Shown here one piece after another: positions 16,595 to 26,450 of a stretch of 34,298 nt of DNA. The DNA is taken from contig JAFGNI010000396.1 of the NCBI GenBank assembly GCA_016927095.1, forward strand, positions 1 through 34,298, written 5' to 3'. The notes under the pieces were generated by a model. The model ran no database searches. It was not told where the DNA came from and was given only the letters and a program-made list of their open reading frames with translations. This stretch comes from Anaerolineae bacterium. GTDB taxonomy: Bacteria; Chloroflexota; Anaerolineae; B4-G1; SLSP01. Numbering within the stretch: the first letter of the stretch is position 1; the number at the start of each line of letters is the position of its first letter. Position numbers and translations under genes: made by a program.

Positions 16595-16846
16595 CTAGGC
16601 GGAGCGCTCCAGAATCGCCTCAACGGCCCAGCGCTTGCGCCGGCTATAGGGGCGTGTTTCTACAATCTGGACCTTGTCGCCGACGTGGCACGTATTGTTC
16701 TCATCGTGCGCCATATACTTCTTCGCTGAGCGAACAACCTTCTCGTACAGCGGGTGCCGGTAGTGTCGCTCAACGGTTACAACCACCGTCTTGTCCATCT
16801 TGTCGCTGGTCACAAGACCGACCAGTTGTCGTCGTTGATTCTTCAT
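16595..16846 (-). CDS. rpsQ: 30S ribosomal protein S17
   Basis: This OB-fold protein of 83 residues is recognised by [23 protein letters not shown] and the later [21 protein letters not shown]. The ATG overlaps the rpmC stop as ATGA and has AAGGAG seven bases upstream, so the two genes should be translationally coupled. Confidence 0.97.
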   Translation of the reverse strand: MKNQRRQLVGLVTSDKMDKTVVVTVERHYRHPLYEKVVRSAKKYMAHDENNTCHVGDKVQIVETRPYSRRKRWAVEAILERSA

Positions 16847-17061
16847 GCCGTCGCTCCTTCCTTCGTCTCGGCTGCAAGCTCGCGCTCGCGCAGCACCGTC
16901 AGGAAACGGGCAATATCCTTACGGACAGCTCGTAGTCGATTGTGATCCTGCAAACTGCCAGCGTACCACTGCTGACGCAGGTTGAACAATTCGCGACGGG
17001 TCTCCTGCAGGCGAGTACGCAGCTCTTCAGATGTCATTTCTCGCATTTCACTCGCGCGCAT
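16843..17061 (-). CDS. rpmC: 50S ribosomal protein L29
   Basis: The 72-residue two-helix protein near the exit tunnel contains [20 protein letters not shown], then [20 protein letters not shown], the conserved L29 helices. AGGAGAG precedes the ATG at 17061, two bases after the rplP stop. The 3' end overlaps rpsQ by four bases. Confidence 0.96.
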   Translation of the reverse strand: MRASEMREMTSEELRTRLQETRRELFNLRQQWYAGSLQDHNRLRAVRKDIARFLTVLRERELAAETKEGATA

Positions 17062-17063
17062 AC

Positions 17064-17495
17064 CTACTCTCCTGCTTCTCCACCGTACTCGATACGGGTG
17101 ATAATCTGCGTCCGGATGGGCAGCTTGGATGCTGCGAGACGCAGCGCTTGCTCAGCGACTTCCTTCTCGATACCACCGACCTCGAAGAGAACCCGCCCGG
17201 GACGCACCACGGCCGCCCAGTAGTCGACCTCACCCTTACCCTTGCCCATCCTGGTCTCAGCAGGCTTGCTAGTAATGGGCTTGTCCGGGAAGATACGCAC
17301 CCAGTACTTGCCGCGACGGCGCATATGGCGCACCAGCGCGCGGCGGGCAGCCTCAATTTGGCGAGCGGACATCCAGACCGGTTCAAGGGCCTGCAATCCG
17401 TAATCACCAAAGTCGACACGCACACCCCGCGTTTCCTTGCCCTTGAAACCGCCGCGGTGCTGCTTTCGGTATTTGACGCGTTTCGGCATCAACAT
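17064..17495 (-). CDS. rplP: 50S ribosomal protein L16
   Basis: L16 helps position A-site tRNA and is needed for late 50S assembly. The 143-residue protein has [20 protein letters not shown], the region [20 protein letters not shown] and [22 protein letters not shown] (split here only by position). The ATG at 17495 has AAGGAG eight bases upstream; a second ATG two codons later is possible. Confidence 0.97.
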   Translation of the reverse strand: MLMPKRVKYRKQHRGGFKGKETRGVRVDFGDYGLQALEPVWMSARQIEAARRALVRHMRRRGKYWVRIFPDKPITSKPAETRMGKGKGEVDYWAAVVRPGRVLFEVGGIEKEVAEQALRLAASKLPIRTQIITRIEYGGEAGE

Positions 17496-17522
17496 AGCTC
17501 GATCTCCTTACCCCAATGTGCG

Positions 17523-18206
17523 CTAGCGCACGTCTTCGCCAGATGCAGTCGGGCCGGGCAGAACCTCGCCCTTGTAGATCCACACCTTGACGCCGATACG
17601 CCCGTAACTCGTTCGAGCTTCTTCCTGTGCGTAGTCGATGTCAGCGCGCAGCGTCTGCAGCGGCACCCGACCATCGCGCATCCAGGTCACGCGAGCCATT
17701 TCGGAGCCCGACAACCGCCCCTTGCACATCACCTTGATGCCCTCAGCCCCGGCGCGCATGGCCTGCCGTATGGCACGCTTCATCGCGCGGCTGTGATAGA
17801 TGCGCTTCTCAAGCTGCGCGACGATGTTCTCGGCGACGAGCTTGGCGTCCAAGTCGGCCTGCTCGACTTCCTGCACATCGATGTGCACACGCTTGCCACC
17901 GGTCAGTTGCTCAACGTCTTGCCGCATACCTTTGACGTTCTCACCCTTGCGTCCAATCACGACACCCGGACGCGAGGTCCAGATGATGACCGACAGTTGG
18001 TTGGGCGGAAAGCGTTCAATCTCAATTCGAGAAATCCCGCTCTGTCCGTCGCGGGAGCGCTCGCGCATCTGATCGTAGATCAGGTTGCGAACCTTGCGAT
18101 CCTCTTCGAGCAGGTCTGCATACTCGCGCCCTTCGGCAAACCACCGGGACTTCCAATCCCGGATGACCTTCAGTCGAAATCCATAGGGATGAACTTTGCG
18201 CCCCAA
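17523..18206 (-). CDS. rpsC: 30S ribosomal protein S3
   Basis: S3 lines the mRNA entry channel. The 227-residue protein begins [20 protein letters not shown], has a KH domain with [14 protein letters not shown], and the C-terminal domain with [20 protein letters not shown]. Translation starts at TTG 18206, placed six bases after AAGGAGG; there is no alternative ATG near the conserved N-terminus. It follows rplV by 11 bases. Confidence 0.97.
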   Translation of the reverse strand: MGRKVHPYGFRLKVIRDWKSRWFAEGREYADLLEEDRKVRNLIYDQMRERSRDGQSGISRIEIERFPPNQLSVIIWTSRPGVVIGRKGENVKGMRQDVEQLTGGKRVHIDVQEVEQADLDAKLVAENIVAQLEKRIYHSRAMKRAIRQAMRAGAEGIKVMCKGRLSGSEMARVTWMRDGRVPLQTLRADIDYAQEEARTSYGRIGVKVWIYKGEVLPGPTASGEDVR

Positions 18207-18217
18207 GATAAGCCTCC

Positions 18218-18583
18218 TTAGTCCTGCGCGTCCAGTCGTTCCTCAAGAACAACCGAGATATGGGACGAACGCTTGCGGATCGGGCGATACCGACCGCGGC
18301 TACCCCAGCGCGCCCGCCAACCTTTCCCGGGCATCACACCCGGCCCCTCATCAGCGGTGATTGTGGCGATGTACAGACTATCAAGGTCCAGCCCCTTCTC
18401 ATCGGCGTTAGCCACTGCGGAGCGGATCACCTTGTAGACCGGGCCGGCCGCCCCCTGGGGCATGATGCTCAGGGCATCCAGGGCCGCTTGAGCCGGCATC
18501 CCCCTTAGGGCATCTATCACCCGGCGCACCTTAAGCGGCGCGATCGGGATATGCTTTGCTATAGCGTGTGCAGTCTCCGGCAT
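18218..18583 (-). CDS. rplV: 50S ribosomal protein L22
   Basis: The 121-residue protein with an extended hairpin reaching the exit tunnel is recognised by [20 protein letters not shown] and the loop [20 protein letters not shown]. This loop is where macrolide-resistance changes arise in other species; nothing abnormal is seen. GAGGT precedes the ATG at 18583. It lies four bases after rpsS. Confidence 0.97.
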   Translation of the reverse strand: MPETAHAIAKHIPIAPLKVRRVIDALRGMPAQAALDALSIMPQGAAGPVYKVIRSAVANADEKGLDLDSLYIATITADEGPGVMPGKGWRARWGSRGRYRPIRKRSSHISVVLEERLDAQD

Positions 18584-18587
18584 TGCT

Positions 18588-18875
18588 CTACCTCACCATC
18601 ACCCTGACCTTCTTCTCTTTGGCCACATGGCCACGGAAGGTCCGCGTCGGCGCGAATTCACCCAGTCGGTGACCCACCATGTTCTCGGTCACATATATCG
18701 GAACATGACGACGACCATCATGGACTGCCAGCGTATGCCCAACCATCTGGGGGAAGATCACGGATGCCCGTGACCACGTCCGAATCACACGCTTGTTGCC
18801 AGTCCGGTTCATTTCCTCGACCTTCTGCAACAACTTCGGATCTACGTACGGGCCCTTCTTCAAAGAACGTGACAT
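18588..18875 (-). CDS. rpsS: 30S ribosomal protein S19
   Basis: S19 has 95 residues and starts [20 protein letters not shown]. Conserved parts include [18 protein letters not shown] and [17 protein letters not shown]. It sits in the small-subunit head with S13. The frame is open 39 codons further into rplB; the ATG at 18875 with AGGGAGAG upstream matches the universal S19 start. Confidence 0.97.
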   Translation of the reverse strand: MSRSLKKGPYVDPKLLQKVEEMNRTGNKRVIRTWSRASVIFPQMVGHTLAVHDGRRHVPIYVTENMVGHRLGEFAPTRTFRGHVAKEKKVRVMVR

Positions 18876-18892
18876 ACCAGCACTCTCCCTTA

Positions 18893-19741
18893 CTAACGAC
18901 GGCGGCGAGAACCCGACTGGCGTCGCCGAACGATGTACTTGTCCGTCTCTTTGTTGTGGCGTGTCTTGCGCCCCAACGTTCGCCATCCCCAAGGGGACTT
19001 CGGACCAGGCATCCCGATAGGAGTCCGACCTTCACCACCACCATGCGGGTGATCGCGCGGTGACATCGCCGAACCACGGACCGAGGGGCGCCAACCCATC
19101 CAACGCTTGCGCCCGGCCTTGCCCAGCTTCACGTTCGCGTGATCCACATTGCCAACCTGCCCAATCGTCGCCATGCACTCGGCACGGACGCGGCGCATCT
19201 CGCCGCTTGGCAGCCGAAGCGTCACATAGTCGCCTTCGCGGGCCATCAGCTGTGCCGCTGCACCGGCAGCGCGCACCATCTGACCCCCACGTCCCGGGTA
19301 GAGCTCCACGTTGTGAACCAGCGTGCCCACCGGGATGCGCGACAGCATCAGCGTGTTGCCGACGCGAATGTCAACTTCCTGATGTGAGCTGATGACGGTG
19401 TTACCGACCTGCATGCCCAACGGAGCCACGATGTAGCGCTTCTCACCATCAGCGTAGACCAGCAGCGCAATCCGGGCGGAGCGGTTGGGGTCGTACTCGA
19501 TGGAATCGACGCGTGCCGGAATATCTAGCTTGTCGCGCTTGAAGTCGATGATGCGATACTTGCGTGCGTGACCGCCCCCGCGATGCCGAACCGTGATCCG
19601 TCCATAGCTATTGCGCCCAGCGCTCTTGCTCAAGGGCTCAACTAGGCTCTTTTCCGGCTTGGTGCGTGTGATTTCCTCAAACGTTTGCCCCGTCATATGA
19701 CGGCGGCCGGGTGAGGTTGGCCTGAACTTCTTCATTGCCAT
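18893..19741 (-). CDS. rplB: 50S ribosomal protein L2
   Basis: L2 is required for subunit joining and peptidyl transfer. The 282-residue protein starts [20 protein letters not shown] and has the C-terminal [24 protein letters not shown] region with the conserved His, and a basic [11 protein letters not shown] tail. The frame is open seven codons further upstream, but GGAGG stands six bases before the ATG at 19741, which fits the family start. Confidence 0.97.
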   Translation of the reverse strand: MAMKKFRPTSPGRRHMTGQTFEEITRTKPEKSLVEPLSKSAGRNSYGRITVRHRGGGHARKYRIIDFKRDKLDIPARVDSIEYDPNRSARIALLVYADGEKRYIVAPLGMQVGNTVISSHQEVDIRVGNTLMLSRIPVGTLVHNVELYPGRGGQMVRAAGAAAQLMAREGDYVTLRLPSGEMRRVRAECMATIGQVGNVDHANVKLGKAGRKRWMGWRPSVRGSAMSPRDHPHGGGEGRTPIGMPGPKSPWGWRTLGRKTRHNKETDKYIVRRRQSGSRRRR

Positions 19742-19742
19742 G

Positions 19743-20030
19743 TTATGCCTCCAATGCCTCAATGCGCTCGCCAGGGGCCAACGTCACCACAGCCTTCTTC
19801 CAAGGCGCTCGCCGCGTCGATCGGCGACGTCCACGCATACGGCTGACCTTCCCGGGCATGATCATCGTCCGTACCCGGTTGACGTTCACGCCGTAGATCT
19901 CCTCAACAGCACGCTTCACTTCCAGTTTGTTCGCCTTCATATGGACGACGAAGACATACTTATCCTGCTCGCGCAACAGATAGGCCTTCTCCGTCTCCAA
20001 GGGGCGTACGATAATGTCGTAGACTCTCAT
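19743..20030 (-). CDS. rplW: 50S ribosomal protein L23
   Basis: The 95-residue exit-tunnel protein docks trigger factor and SRP in known ribosomes. It reads [19 protein letters not shown], then [20 protein letters not shown] and [22 protein letters not shown] precedes the ATG at 20030. The stop lies two bases before the rplB start codon. Confidence 0.96.
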   Translation of the reverse strand: MRVYDIIVRPLETEKAYLLREQDKYVFVVHMKANKLEVKRAVEEIYGVNVNRVRTMIMPGKVSRMRGRRRSTRRAPWKKAVVTLAPGERIEALEA

Positions 20031-20035
20031 TAGTC

Positions 20036-20692
20036 CTACTCCTCGCTCCCGGCGGCCTCAGCAACGCCCGCGCCCAAGATCGACTCGATGACCTCGAGGG
20101 ATGCCAACGACATCACAACGTTGTCAGCGTTCATCAGGTCGCGGATGTTGAGATAGTGCGTGCGCAACAACAACGCCGTCGCGATATTGCGCACTGAAAG
20201 CTCAACGGCCTCGTTGCGCTCAGCCACCAGAACCAAAGTCTTGCCATCGCCTGACGTCAACCGCCGGAGCGTTGCAGCCATCTCTTTGGTCTTCGGCGCG
20301 GCCATGGTCAGCTCATCGACGACGACCAACTGCTGTTCGGCTGCCTTTGCCGAAAGCGCGGAGCGCAAAGCTGCGCGACGCATCTTCCGAGGCATCTTCT
20401 TCTCATAGGAACGCGGTGTAGGCCCGTGGGCTATGCCACCACCCACGAAAATCGGGGCATTTCGACTGCCGTGTCGCGCGCGCCCAGTGCCCTTCTGGCG
20501 ATACCACTTCGACTTCGAGCGGTTGTTCTCGCTTCGGGTGCGCGTCTTGTGCGTACCTGCGCGGCGATTGGCCATCTGGCGCACGAGCGCCTGGTGCATC
20601 AATGGTATGTTGACAGGCGTCTCAAAGATCTCGGGGCGCAGCTCGACCTCGCTGACCTTTTCCCCCTGCATATTGACAACGGGAACAAGCAT
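20036..20692 (-). CDS. rplD: 50S ribosomal protein L4
   Basis: L4 of 218 residues has a core domain and a tunnel loop (TRSENNRSKSKWYRQKGTGR, then ARHGSRNAPIFVGGGIAHGP). The C-terminus ends in a Glu-rich tail. In E. coli L4 represses the S10 operon; whether it does so here is unknown. The frame is open 28 codons further into rplC, but AAAGGAGG six bases before the ATG at 20692 sets the start. Confidence 0.96.
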   Translation of the reverse strand: MLVPVVNMQGEKVSEVELRPEIFETPVNIPLMHQALVRQMANRRAGTHKTRTRSENNRSKSKWYRQKGTGRARHGSRNAPIFVGGGIAHGPTPRSYEKKMPRKMRRAALRSALSAKAAEQQLVVVDELTMAAPKTKEMAATLRRLTSGDGKTLVLVAERNEAVELSVRNIATALLLRTHYLNIRDLMNADNVVMSLASLEVIESILGAGVAEAAGSEE

Positions 20693-20694
20693 CG

Positions 20695-21342
20695 CTAGCC
20701 TCCTTTGGCGACCTTTTGCTTGCGGGCGCCCTTGATCAGAACCAAGGCCCCCTTGGGCCCAGGAACGGAGCCACACACGGCCAGGAGGTTACGATCCGGA
20801 TCGACCAACACAACTTCAAGATTATGAATGGTGGTGCGCTTGTTTCCCATACGCCCCGGCATCTTCTGGCCCTTCCAGACCTTGCCCGGCGTTGCACAGG
20901 CACCGATCGACCCTGGTGCGCGCTCACGGTCGGACTGACCGTGGGTGCGTGGACCGCCCGCAAAGTGATAGCGCTTCACCACACCGGCGAAGCCACGACC
21001 CTTGGAGCGCCCCTCGATGTCAACGCGATCGCCCGACTCGAAGATATCAACCTGAATCTGCTGACCGAGCTCGTACGCCTCTTCGGGACGTGTCCGAATC
21101 TCGCGCAGATGGCGCAGATGGGGCACGCCGGCATTCGCGAGATGTCCCAACTGGCCCTTGGTTAGCTTCTTGGCCTTGGTCTCACTATAGCCAAGCTGCA
21201 CGGCCCGATAGCCATCTCGCTCGGGCGTACGTACCTGCGTCACATAGCATGGTCCAGCCTCAACGACCGTGACGGGCACAACCGTGCCGTCGTCGCGAAA
21301 GATCTGGGTCATGCCGACCTTCCGTCCTAGTATTCCCTTCAC
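20695..21342 (-). CDS. rplC: 50S ribosomal protein L3
   Basis: L3 of 215 residues is an early-assembly protein near the peptidyl transferase centre. It starts [20 protein letters not shown] and has the central loop [20 protein letters not shown] followed by [11 protein letters not shown]. The start is GTG 21342 with AAGGAGG five bases upstream; the frame stays open to 21420 but that ATG has no family support. A 197-base gap with a long hairpin separates it from rpsJ, wider than elsewhere in this cluster. Confidence 0.96.
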   Translation of the reverse strand: MKGILGRKVGMTQIFRDDGTVVPVTVVEAGPCYVTQVRTPERDGYRAVQLGYSETKAKKLTKGQLGHLANAGVPHLRHLREIRTRPEEAYELGQQIQVDIFESGDRVDIEGRSKGRGFAGVVKRYHFAGGPRTHGQSDRERAPGSIGACATPGKVWKGQKMPGRMGNKRTTIHNLEVVLVDPDRNLLAVCGSVPGPKGALVLIKGARKQKVAKGG

Positions 21343-21453
21343 TACGTCCTCCTTGGGACTGCCAGCGCTTGTGCCCAGTCGAAATTGGGCGCCTGTACTG
21401 TCACCCAACAGACCGTCCACGTGGCGCGCCGCATCATCCCTGTTTCACCCATA

Positions 21454-21510
21454 CCACCCCCCTGGCCATCAGCCCTGACAACTCGGTGAGCAAACGACCA
21501 GGGGGCGTGG
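21454..21510 (-). other. Long hairpin between rpsJ and rplC
   Basis: CCACCCCCCTGG (21454-21465) pairs with CCAGGGGGCGTGG (21498-21510) with a single bulge, enclosing 32 bases. It begins 30 bases after the rpsJ stop codon. No T run follows, so it is not a typical terminator; it could be an mRNA control or processing structure for rplC. No promoter is clear in the gap. Confidence 0.45.
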
Positions 21511-21539
21511 AGTTAGCGCGTATTGAAAGACTAAACGAA

Positions 21540-21848
21540 CTACAGTTTAATCTCGATGTCGACGCCGGCAGGCATGTTGAGCCGCATCAGCGTGTCGATC
21601 GTCTTCGAATCCGGATCTTGGATGTCGATCAACCGCTTATGGGTACGAATCTCAAAGTGCTCGTGGCTGTCTTTGTCGATAAAGGTAGAACGACGAACGG
21701 TGAAGCGCTCGATCCTTGTCGGAAGGGGCACAGGCCCCGCTACACGAGCACCCGTTCGCTCGGCAGCTTCAACAATCCGACGAGCGGACTCGTCCAGAAT
21801 GCGGTGATCGTATCCCTTAAGCCGAATGCGAATGCGTTGTTTAGCCAT
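21540..21848 (-). CDS. rpsJ: 30S ribosomal protein S10
   Basis: S10 of 102 residues (also NusE in antitermination in other bacteria) shows [34 protein letters not shown] and the [12 protein letters not shown] loop. A CAGGTGG lies close before the ATG at 21848. It lies 21 bases after tuf, so the str and S10 operons are probably joined. Confidence 0.97.
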   Translation of the reverse strand: MAKQRIRIRLKGYDHRILDESARRIVEAAERTGARVAGPVPLPTRIERFTVRRSTFIDKDSHEHFEIRTHKRLIDIQDPDSKTIDTLMRLNMPAGVDIEIKL

Positions 21849-21869
21849 AAACCACCTGGGTTACTCGAA

Positions 21870-23090
21870 CTACTCCAGAACCTTCGTGATCACGCCAGCG
21901 CCAACGGTCAGGCCACCCTCACGGATAGCGAAGCGGGACCCGTTCTCGAGAGCCACCGGGCTGATCAACTCCACCGTCATCACGGTGCGGTCGCCAGGCA
22001 TCACCATCTCGACACCCTCGGGAAGATCGCACTGCCCGGTGATGTCCATCGTGTTGATATAGAACTGGGGCTTATAACCACTGAAGAACGGCTTGTGGCG
22101 CCCACCCTCGTCCTTGCGCAGAATGTAGACCTCAGCCTCAAACTTGCGGCGCGCGTTGATCGTACCCGGGGCAGCCACCACAACACCGCGGCCCACCTCC
22201 TCCTTGCCGACACCACGCAGCAGCAGACCGGCATTGTCACCCGCCACCACGACGGGCAGCGTCTTGTGGAACATCTCCATCGACGTCACGACGGTCTTGC
22301 GGGGCTTCTCGTACATATCGCCCACCAGCTCGACCTCGGTATTCGGCTTCAGCGTACCGCGCTCAACGCGACCGGTGACTACCGTACCACGGCCCTTGAT
22401 GGAGAAGACGTCCTCAATGGGCATCAAGAAGGGGCGATCCTCATCGCGCTCAGGCGTGGGGATGTACTCGTCCACGACGCGCATGAGCTCCCAGATGGAT
22501 GCATAAGCGGGATCATCGGGGTCGTCACTCGTGCAGCTCAGAGCCTCCAGCGCGGAACCACGAACGATCGGGGTCTCATCACCAGGGAACTCGTAGCTAT
22601 CGAGCAGCTCACGAATCTCCAGCTCCACCAGCTCAAGGAGCTCAGGATCATCCATCAGGTCAACCTTGTTCAGGTAGACGACGATCGCGGGAACCTCAAC
22701 CTGGCGCGCCAGGAGGATGTGCTCGCGGGTCTGCGGCATCGGGCCGTCGACCGCGGAAACAACCAGGATCGCGCCATCCATCTGCGCCGCACCGGTGATC
22801 ATGTTCTTGATGTAGTCGCGGTGACCAGGGCAGTCCACGTGCGCGTAGTGCCGGTTCTCGGTCTCATACTCAACGTGCGAAATCGCCACGGTCAGGATCT
22901 TGGTCGCATCACGGCGGAACATCTTCGCATCAGCCTTCGCGACTTCGTCGTATCCCTTGAAATCCGACCAGCCCTTGGTATGCAACGCGCGCGTAATCGC
23001 CGCGGTCAAGGTGGTCTTGCCATGGTCAATGTGACCAATGGTGCCGACGTTCACGTGTGGCTTCGTGCGCTCGAAAACTTCTTTAGCCAT
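21870..23090 (-). CDS. tuf: Elongation factor Tu with an unusual switch I region
   Basis: EF-Tu is the GTPase that brings aminoacyl-tRNA to the ribosome; this one has 406 residues. G1 GHIDHGKT (19-26), G3 DCPGH (86-90), G4 NKVD (141-144) and G5 GSAL (178-181) are intact, as are domains 2 and 3 ([27 protein letters not shown]). Switch I is odd: the nearly universal ARGITINTSHVEY stretch reads [14 protein letters not shown], and the segment between P-loop and G3 is five residues longer than in E. coli. The G2 Thr (Thr67) remains. After DCPGH the usual Ala is Arg91, as in EF1A. AAGGAG lies upstream of the ATG at 23090. It follows fusA by 157 bases. Confidence 0.95.
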   Translation of the reverse strand: MAKEVFERTKPHVNVGTIGHIDHGKTTLTAAITRALHTKGWSDFKGYDEVAKADAKMFRRDATKILTVAISHVEYETENRHYAHVDCPGHRDYIKNMITGAAQMDGAILVVSAVDGPMPQTREHILLARQVEVPAIVVYLNKVDLMDDPELLELVELEIRELLDSYEFPGDETPIVRGSALEALSCTSDDPDDPAYASIWELMRVVDEYIPTPERDEDRPFLMPIEDVFSIKGRGTVVTGRVERGTLKPNTEVELVGDMYEKPRKTVVTSMEMFHKTLPVVVAGDNAGLLLRGVGKEEVGRGVVVAAPGTINARRKFEAEVYILRKDEGGRHKPFFSGYKPQFYINTMDITGQCDLPEGVEMVMPGDRTVMTVELISPVALENGSRFAIREGGLTVGAGVITKVLE

Positions 23091-23142
23091 TTCTTGCCTC
23101 TCCTTATTGTTACTTCCAGATTAGTTCTGTAGCTTCCGTGGT

Positions 23143-23208
23143 TCACTCGTGTGCCAATGCCACTGAATCGTTCAGGGCCTGACACCGGCGGTAGATATCA
23201 TCAGACAT
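23143..23208 (-). CDS. Possible 21-codon small ORF between fusA and tuf
   Basis: An ATG at 23208 opens a 21-codon frame (MSDDIYRRCQ...ALAHE) ending at a TGA at 23143. It is in frame with fusA across the fusA amber stop, so it could be either a leader peptide for tuf or an eroded extension of fusA. Only a weak AAGG lies upstream. It has no recognised family. Confidence 0.2.
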   Translation of the reverse strand: MSDDIYRRCQALNDSVALAHE

Positions 23209-23247
23209 CGCCGCTGTGCCTTCGTGTATCTTGGCGAGCGGCCCTCC

Positions 23248-25332
23248 CTAGGGCGCCGCACCATAGCCGTACACGATAGCATCCATCTGCCGGGAATCCA
23301 CCGGTTCATAGTGGTGGAACTCCATTGTGAATGTGCCCCGCCCCTGAGTCTCACTCCGCAAGTCGGTAGCATATCCAAACATCTTGGCCAACGGGACAAA
23401 AGCACGAATCGCCTGACCATCGCCTGGACGGGGCTCCATCAGTCTGATGTCGGCACCCCGAGCGTTGAGATCCCCCAGGACCTCACCAACGAACCCCTCA
23501 GGCATCACAACCTCTACATCCATCACCGGTTCTAGCAGGACGGGGTTAGCGGATTCCACCGCCTGGCGAAAAGCCTGCGCCGCCGCTGCCTTGAAGGCGA
23601 TCTCCGTAGAGAGCGTCTCATCCACATCCGCCTCAACGAGACGGACCTCAATGCCCACGAGTGGATATCCGGCCAGGAAGCCACTATCCAACGACTCAAG
23701 CGCCCCAGCTCTGATAGCCTCAACGTACTGAGCCACCAGGTCCTGCGGACGCAAGAGATTGATGAATCTAGACTTTTCCCGCGCTTCGGTTGGGCTGACC
23801 TCCAGCACCACCCGAGCGTATTGGGGTTTTCCGGCCAGCATCCGGTCAAACACGACTACGGCACGGCCGGTCCCTGTCACAGTCTCCCGATACGCAACAC
23901 GAGGCTTACCCACATTGGCTGCCACCCGGAACTCTCGCAACATCCTGTCCACGAGAATCTCCAAGTGGAGCTCCCCCATCCCCCACAGGATCGTCTGGCC
24001 GGTATTCTCATCCATTTGAACCCTAAACGTGGGGTCTTCCTCAGCCAATCGATCAAGCGCCTCGTTCAGTCGCTCTTGATCGGCGACCGTCTTGGGCTCT
24101 ACCGCGACCGAGATCACGGGCTCTGGGAAGCGAATCGACTCCAGAACGATCGGCGCGTGCATGGCGGACAATGTGTCACCGGTGACCGTGGCTTTCAGGC
24201 CGACGGTCGCCCCGATATCGCCTGCCTTGAGCTCGTCGACCTCTTCTCGGCGGTCGGCAAACATCCTCAGCAGCTTTGTCACGCGCTCGCGGGTGGTCTT
24301 TCCGGGGTTCAGGTAGACATTACCTCGTGTGAGGGTCCCTGAATAGACCCGGAAGTACGCCAACCGTCCTGCGTACGGGTCTGTAGCGATTTTAAAGATC
24401 AACGCGGCTAGCGGTTCCGAAGGATCCGGAAGCCTTTCTTCTGTCTGGTTCTTCTTAGGATTCACCCCCCGTACAGGAGGAATATCCAAAGGAGAAGGCA
24501 GATAAGCAACAATTGCATCCAACAGAGGCTGGACGCCCTTGTTGCGCAGTGACGAACCACACAACACCGGTTGGATGGCGCCCTCGGTCGTTGCCTTTCG
24601 AAGGCCCGCGCGCAGTCTCTCCGGTGAGATCTCCTCACCCTCAAGATAGCTCATCATCAAGTCATCGTCCGTGTCGACGATGGCCTCCAGCATCTGCTCG
24701 CGCGCGGCCAAGGCATCGATCTCAACGGACTGAGGCACCGGTCCATATTCAGGCTTCTGCCCCAGATCATCCGCCCAGAAGACGGCTCGCCATTCGATCA
24801 GATCGACCAAGCCAACAAAACCGGCTTCAGCGCCGATGGGCCACTGGATCGGGACCGGATTGGCGTCCAGGCGATCGCGGATGGTCTCCACCGCATGGTC
24901 GAAATCCGCGCCCAGCTTATCCATCTTGTTGACGAAGGCGATCAGCGGTACCTGGAACTCCCGCGCTTGTCGCCAAACGGTCTCCGATTGAGGCTCGACT
25001 CCGGCTGTGCCGTCAAAGACAACGATGCCGCCATCCAGAACCCGGAGACTGCGCTGCACTTCAGCCGTGAAGTCGATATGACCGGGCGTGTCAACGATGT
25101 TGATCTGGCAGTCACGCCAGAAACAAGTCACCGCCGCAGACGTAATCGTAATGCCGCGCTCGCGCTCCTGAGCCATCCAATCCGTGACGGTCGTACCCTC
25201 GTCGACATTGCCGAGTCGATGCGTGCGACCGGTGTAGAAGAGGATACGCTCAGTCGTCGTGGTCTTGCCCGCATCGATGTGGGCAATGATCCCGATGTTG
25301 CGTATATTCTCTAGGTAATGTGCGTCGGCCAT
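23248..25332 (-). CDS. fusA: Elongation factor G
   Basis: EF-G is the 694-residue translocation GTPase. G1 AHIDAGKT, an unaltered switch [15 protein letters not shown]3 [10 protein letters not shown]4 NKMD and G5 CGSS are seen in order; domain 4 carries the [14 protein letters not shown] and later regions as usual. The normal switch I contrasts with the altered EF-Tu next door. The ATG at 25332 has a modest GAGG upstream. It is placed between rpsG and tuf, the standard str order. Confidence 0.97.
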   Translation of the reverse strand: MADAHYLENIRNIGIIAHIDAGKTTTTERILFYTGRTHRLGNVDEGTTVTDWMAQERERGITITSAAVTCFWRDCQINIVDTPGHIDFTAEVQRSLRVLDGGIVVFDGTAGVEPQSETVWRQAREFQVPLIAFVNKMDKLGADFDHAVETIRDRLDANPVPIQWPIGAEAGFVGLVDLIEWRAVFWADDLGQKPEYGPVPQSVEIDALAAREQMLEAIVDTDDDLMMSYLEGEEISPERLRAGLRKATTEGAIQPVLCGSSLRNKGVQPLLDAIVAYLPSPLDIPPVRGVNPKKNQTEERLPDPSEPLAALIFKIATDPYAGRLAYFRVYSGTLTRGNVYLNPGKTTRERVTKLLRMFADRREEVDELKAGDIGATVGLKATVTGDTLSAMHAPIVLESIRFPEPVISVAVEPKTVADQERLNEALDRLAEEDPTFRVQMDENTGQTILWGMGELHLEILVDRMLREFRVAANVGKPRVAYRETVTGTGRAVVVFDRMLAGKPQYARVVLEVSPTEAREKSRFINLLRPQDLVAQYVEAIRAGALESLDSGFLAGYPLVGIEVRLVEADVDETLSTEIAFKAAAAQAFRQAVESANPVLLEPVMDVEVVMPEGFVGEVLGDLNARGADIRLMEPRPGDGQAIRAFVPLAKMFGYATDLRSETQGRGTFTMEFHHYEPVDSRQMDAIVYGYGAAP

Positions 25333-25404
25333 CGCTAGAACCTCAGTGTGCTTGTGTTGCGCGACAGCCCTCTTGAAACCCGATCTCAGAAAAGAGCCGA
25401 AGCT

Positions 25405-25875
25405 TTACCAACGAAGATGAGCGAAGGCCCGGTTGGCCTCAGCCATCCTCAACGTTTCCTCACGTCGCCTGACTGCTGATCCGGCTCCGTTCGCCGCATC
25501 CAAGAGCTCAGCCGCAAGCTTCTCAGACATACCCCGGCCAGGCCGGCTGCGCGAGGCAGCCAGCATCCAACGAATAGCCAGCGATAGCTGACGATGGTGC
25601 TCAACCTCGACCGGGATCTGGTAAGTGGCGCCACCCACGCGGCGCGGCTTCACCTCAACCGGAGGCATCACGTTCTGCATAGCCTCGTTGAAAATCTCGA
25701 TGGCGGGGCGATTGGCACGGGCCTCAGCTCGCTCCAGCGCTTCATACATAATGCGCTCAGCCGTGCTCTTCTTGCCTCCAATCATCATCCGATTGATGAA
25801 CTTCTGAAGAGGCACGCTGTTGTAGCGGCTATTCGGTTCGACTTCTCGCCTGGGCGCTCGATTTCGTCTTGCCAT
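25405..25875 (-). CDS. rpsG: 30S ribosomal protein S7
   Basis: S7 of 156 residues organises the 16S 3' major domain and in E. coli represses its operon. It shows RYNSVPLQKFINRMMIGGKK, NVMPPVEVKPRRVGGATYQI and the C-terminal REETLRMAEANRAFAHLRW. GGAG precedes the ATG at 25875. It is 23 bases after rpsL. Confidence 0.97.
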   Translation of the reverse strand: MARRNRAPRREVEPNSRYNSVPLQKFINRMMIGGKKSTAERIMYEALERAEARANRPAIEIFNEAMQNVMPPVEVKPRRVGGATYQIPVEVEHHRQLSLAIRWMLAASRSRPGRGMSEKLAAELLDAANGAGSAVRRREETLRMAEANRAFAHLRW

Positions 25876-25898
25876 TCCTTACTCCATCCTCACCAGGA

Positions 25899-26315
25899 CT
25901 ACTCAGCCTTCGTCCCGTACTTGGAACGCTGTTGCTGCCGCCCATCCACACCGGCGCAGTCCAACGTACCGCGCACAATGTGATACCGGACACCAGGCAG
26001 GTCCTTCACACGACCGCCGCGCACCAACACGACAGAGTGCTCCTGCAAATTGTGACCCTCACCGGGAATATAGGCCGTAACTTCGATGCGGTTCGAAAGT
26101 CGCACACGCGCGATCTTTCGCAGCGCCGAATTGGGCTTCTTGGGCGTCGTTGTCCGCACGATCGTGCACACGCCTCGCTTCTGAGGGTTGCCTTCCTTGA
26201 CGCGCGTGCGCCGGCCACCCTTCTTGGTATTGATGTTATAAGCGAGTGCAGGGGACTTAGACTGCTTAGCCTTCGGCGTTCGTCCCTTTCGCACCAACTG
26301 ATTGATTGTCGGCAC
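25899..26315 (-). CDS. rpsL: 30S ribosomal protein S12
   Basis: S12 of 138 residues is the decoding-centre protein. It has the long N-terminal form like Bacillus (an insertion before PQKRGVC compared with E. coli). [13 protein letters not shown] and [19 protein letters not shown] keep the residues found in streptomycin-sensitive strains. Start is GTG 26315 with AGGAGG five bases upstream. It is the first gene of the str operon, behind its own promoter. Confidence 0.97.
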   Translation of the reverse strand: MPTINQLVRKGRTPKAKQSKSPALAYNINTKKGGRRTRVKEGNPQKRGVCTIVRTTTPKKPNSALRKIARVRLSNRIEVTAYIPGEGHNLQEHSVVLVRGGRVKDLPGVRYHIVRGTLDCAGVDGRQQQRSKYGTKAE

Positions 26316-26354
26316 CTTTTCCTCCTAAGTACTGCCTCTATTTCGCAGTGAAGA

Positions 26355-26378
26355 AGGCCATCTAGGCTGCGATGGCCT
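26355..26378 (-). promoter_or_regulatory. Leader hairpin upstream of rpsL
   Basis: AGGCCATC and GATGGCCT form an 8-bp perfect stem with an 8-base loop in the roughly 130-base leader, followed by TTCTTCACT on the minus strand. It could be an attenuator or a ribosomal-protein binding site; no T run is present. A second small stem (AGACAG/CTGTCT) lies closer to the promoter. Confidence 0.4.
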
Positions 26379-26450
26379 CCTGAATGTCAACCGCGTAAAG
26401 TTCACCTTGTCGAAGACAGGGGTCCAGCTGTCTCCCTTATGCGAAATTGG

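Noticed and set aside
17031..18221. A 396-codon open frame opposite rplP and rpsC
   Set aside because: Antisense to two ribosomal protein genes; composition is not that of a real protein.
21369..23132. A 587-codon open frame on the plus strand opposite tuf and rpsJ
   Set aside because: It is antisense to two clear genes; long antisense frames arise from the GC-rich codon bias of highly expressed genes. The product resembles no family and has no Shine-Dalgarno.
23091..23142. A possible separate tuf promoter
   Set aside because: A TTGGCA-like box is present but no -10 at proper distance is convincing.
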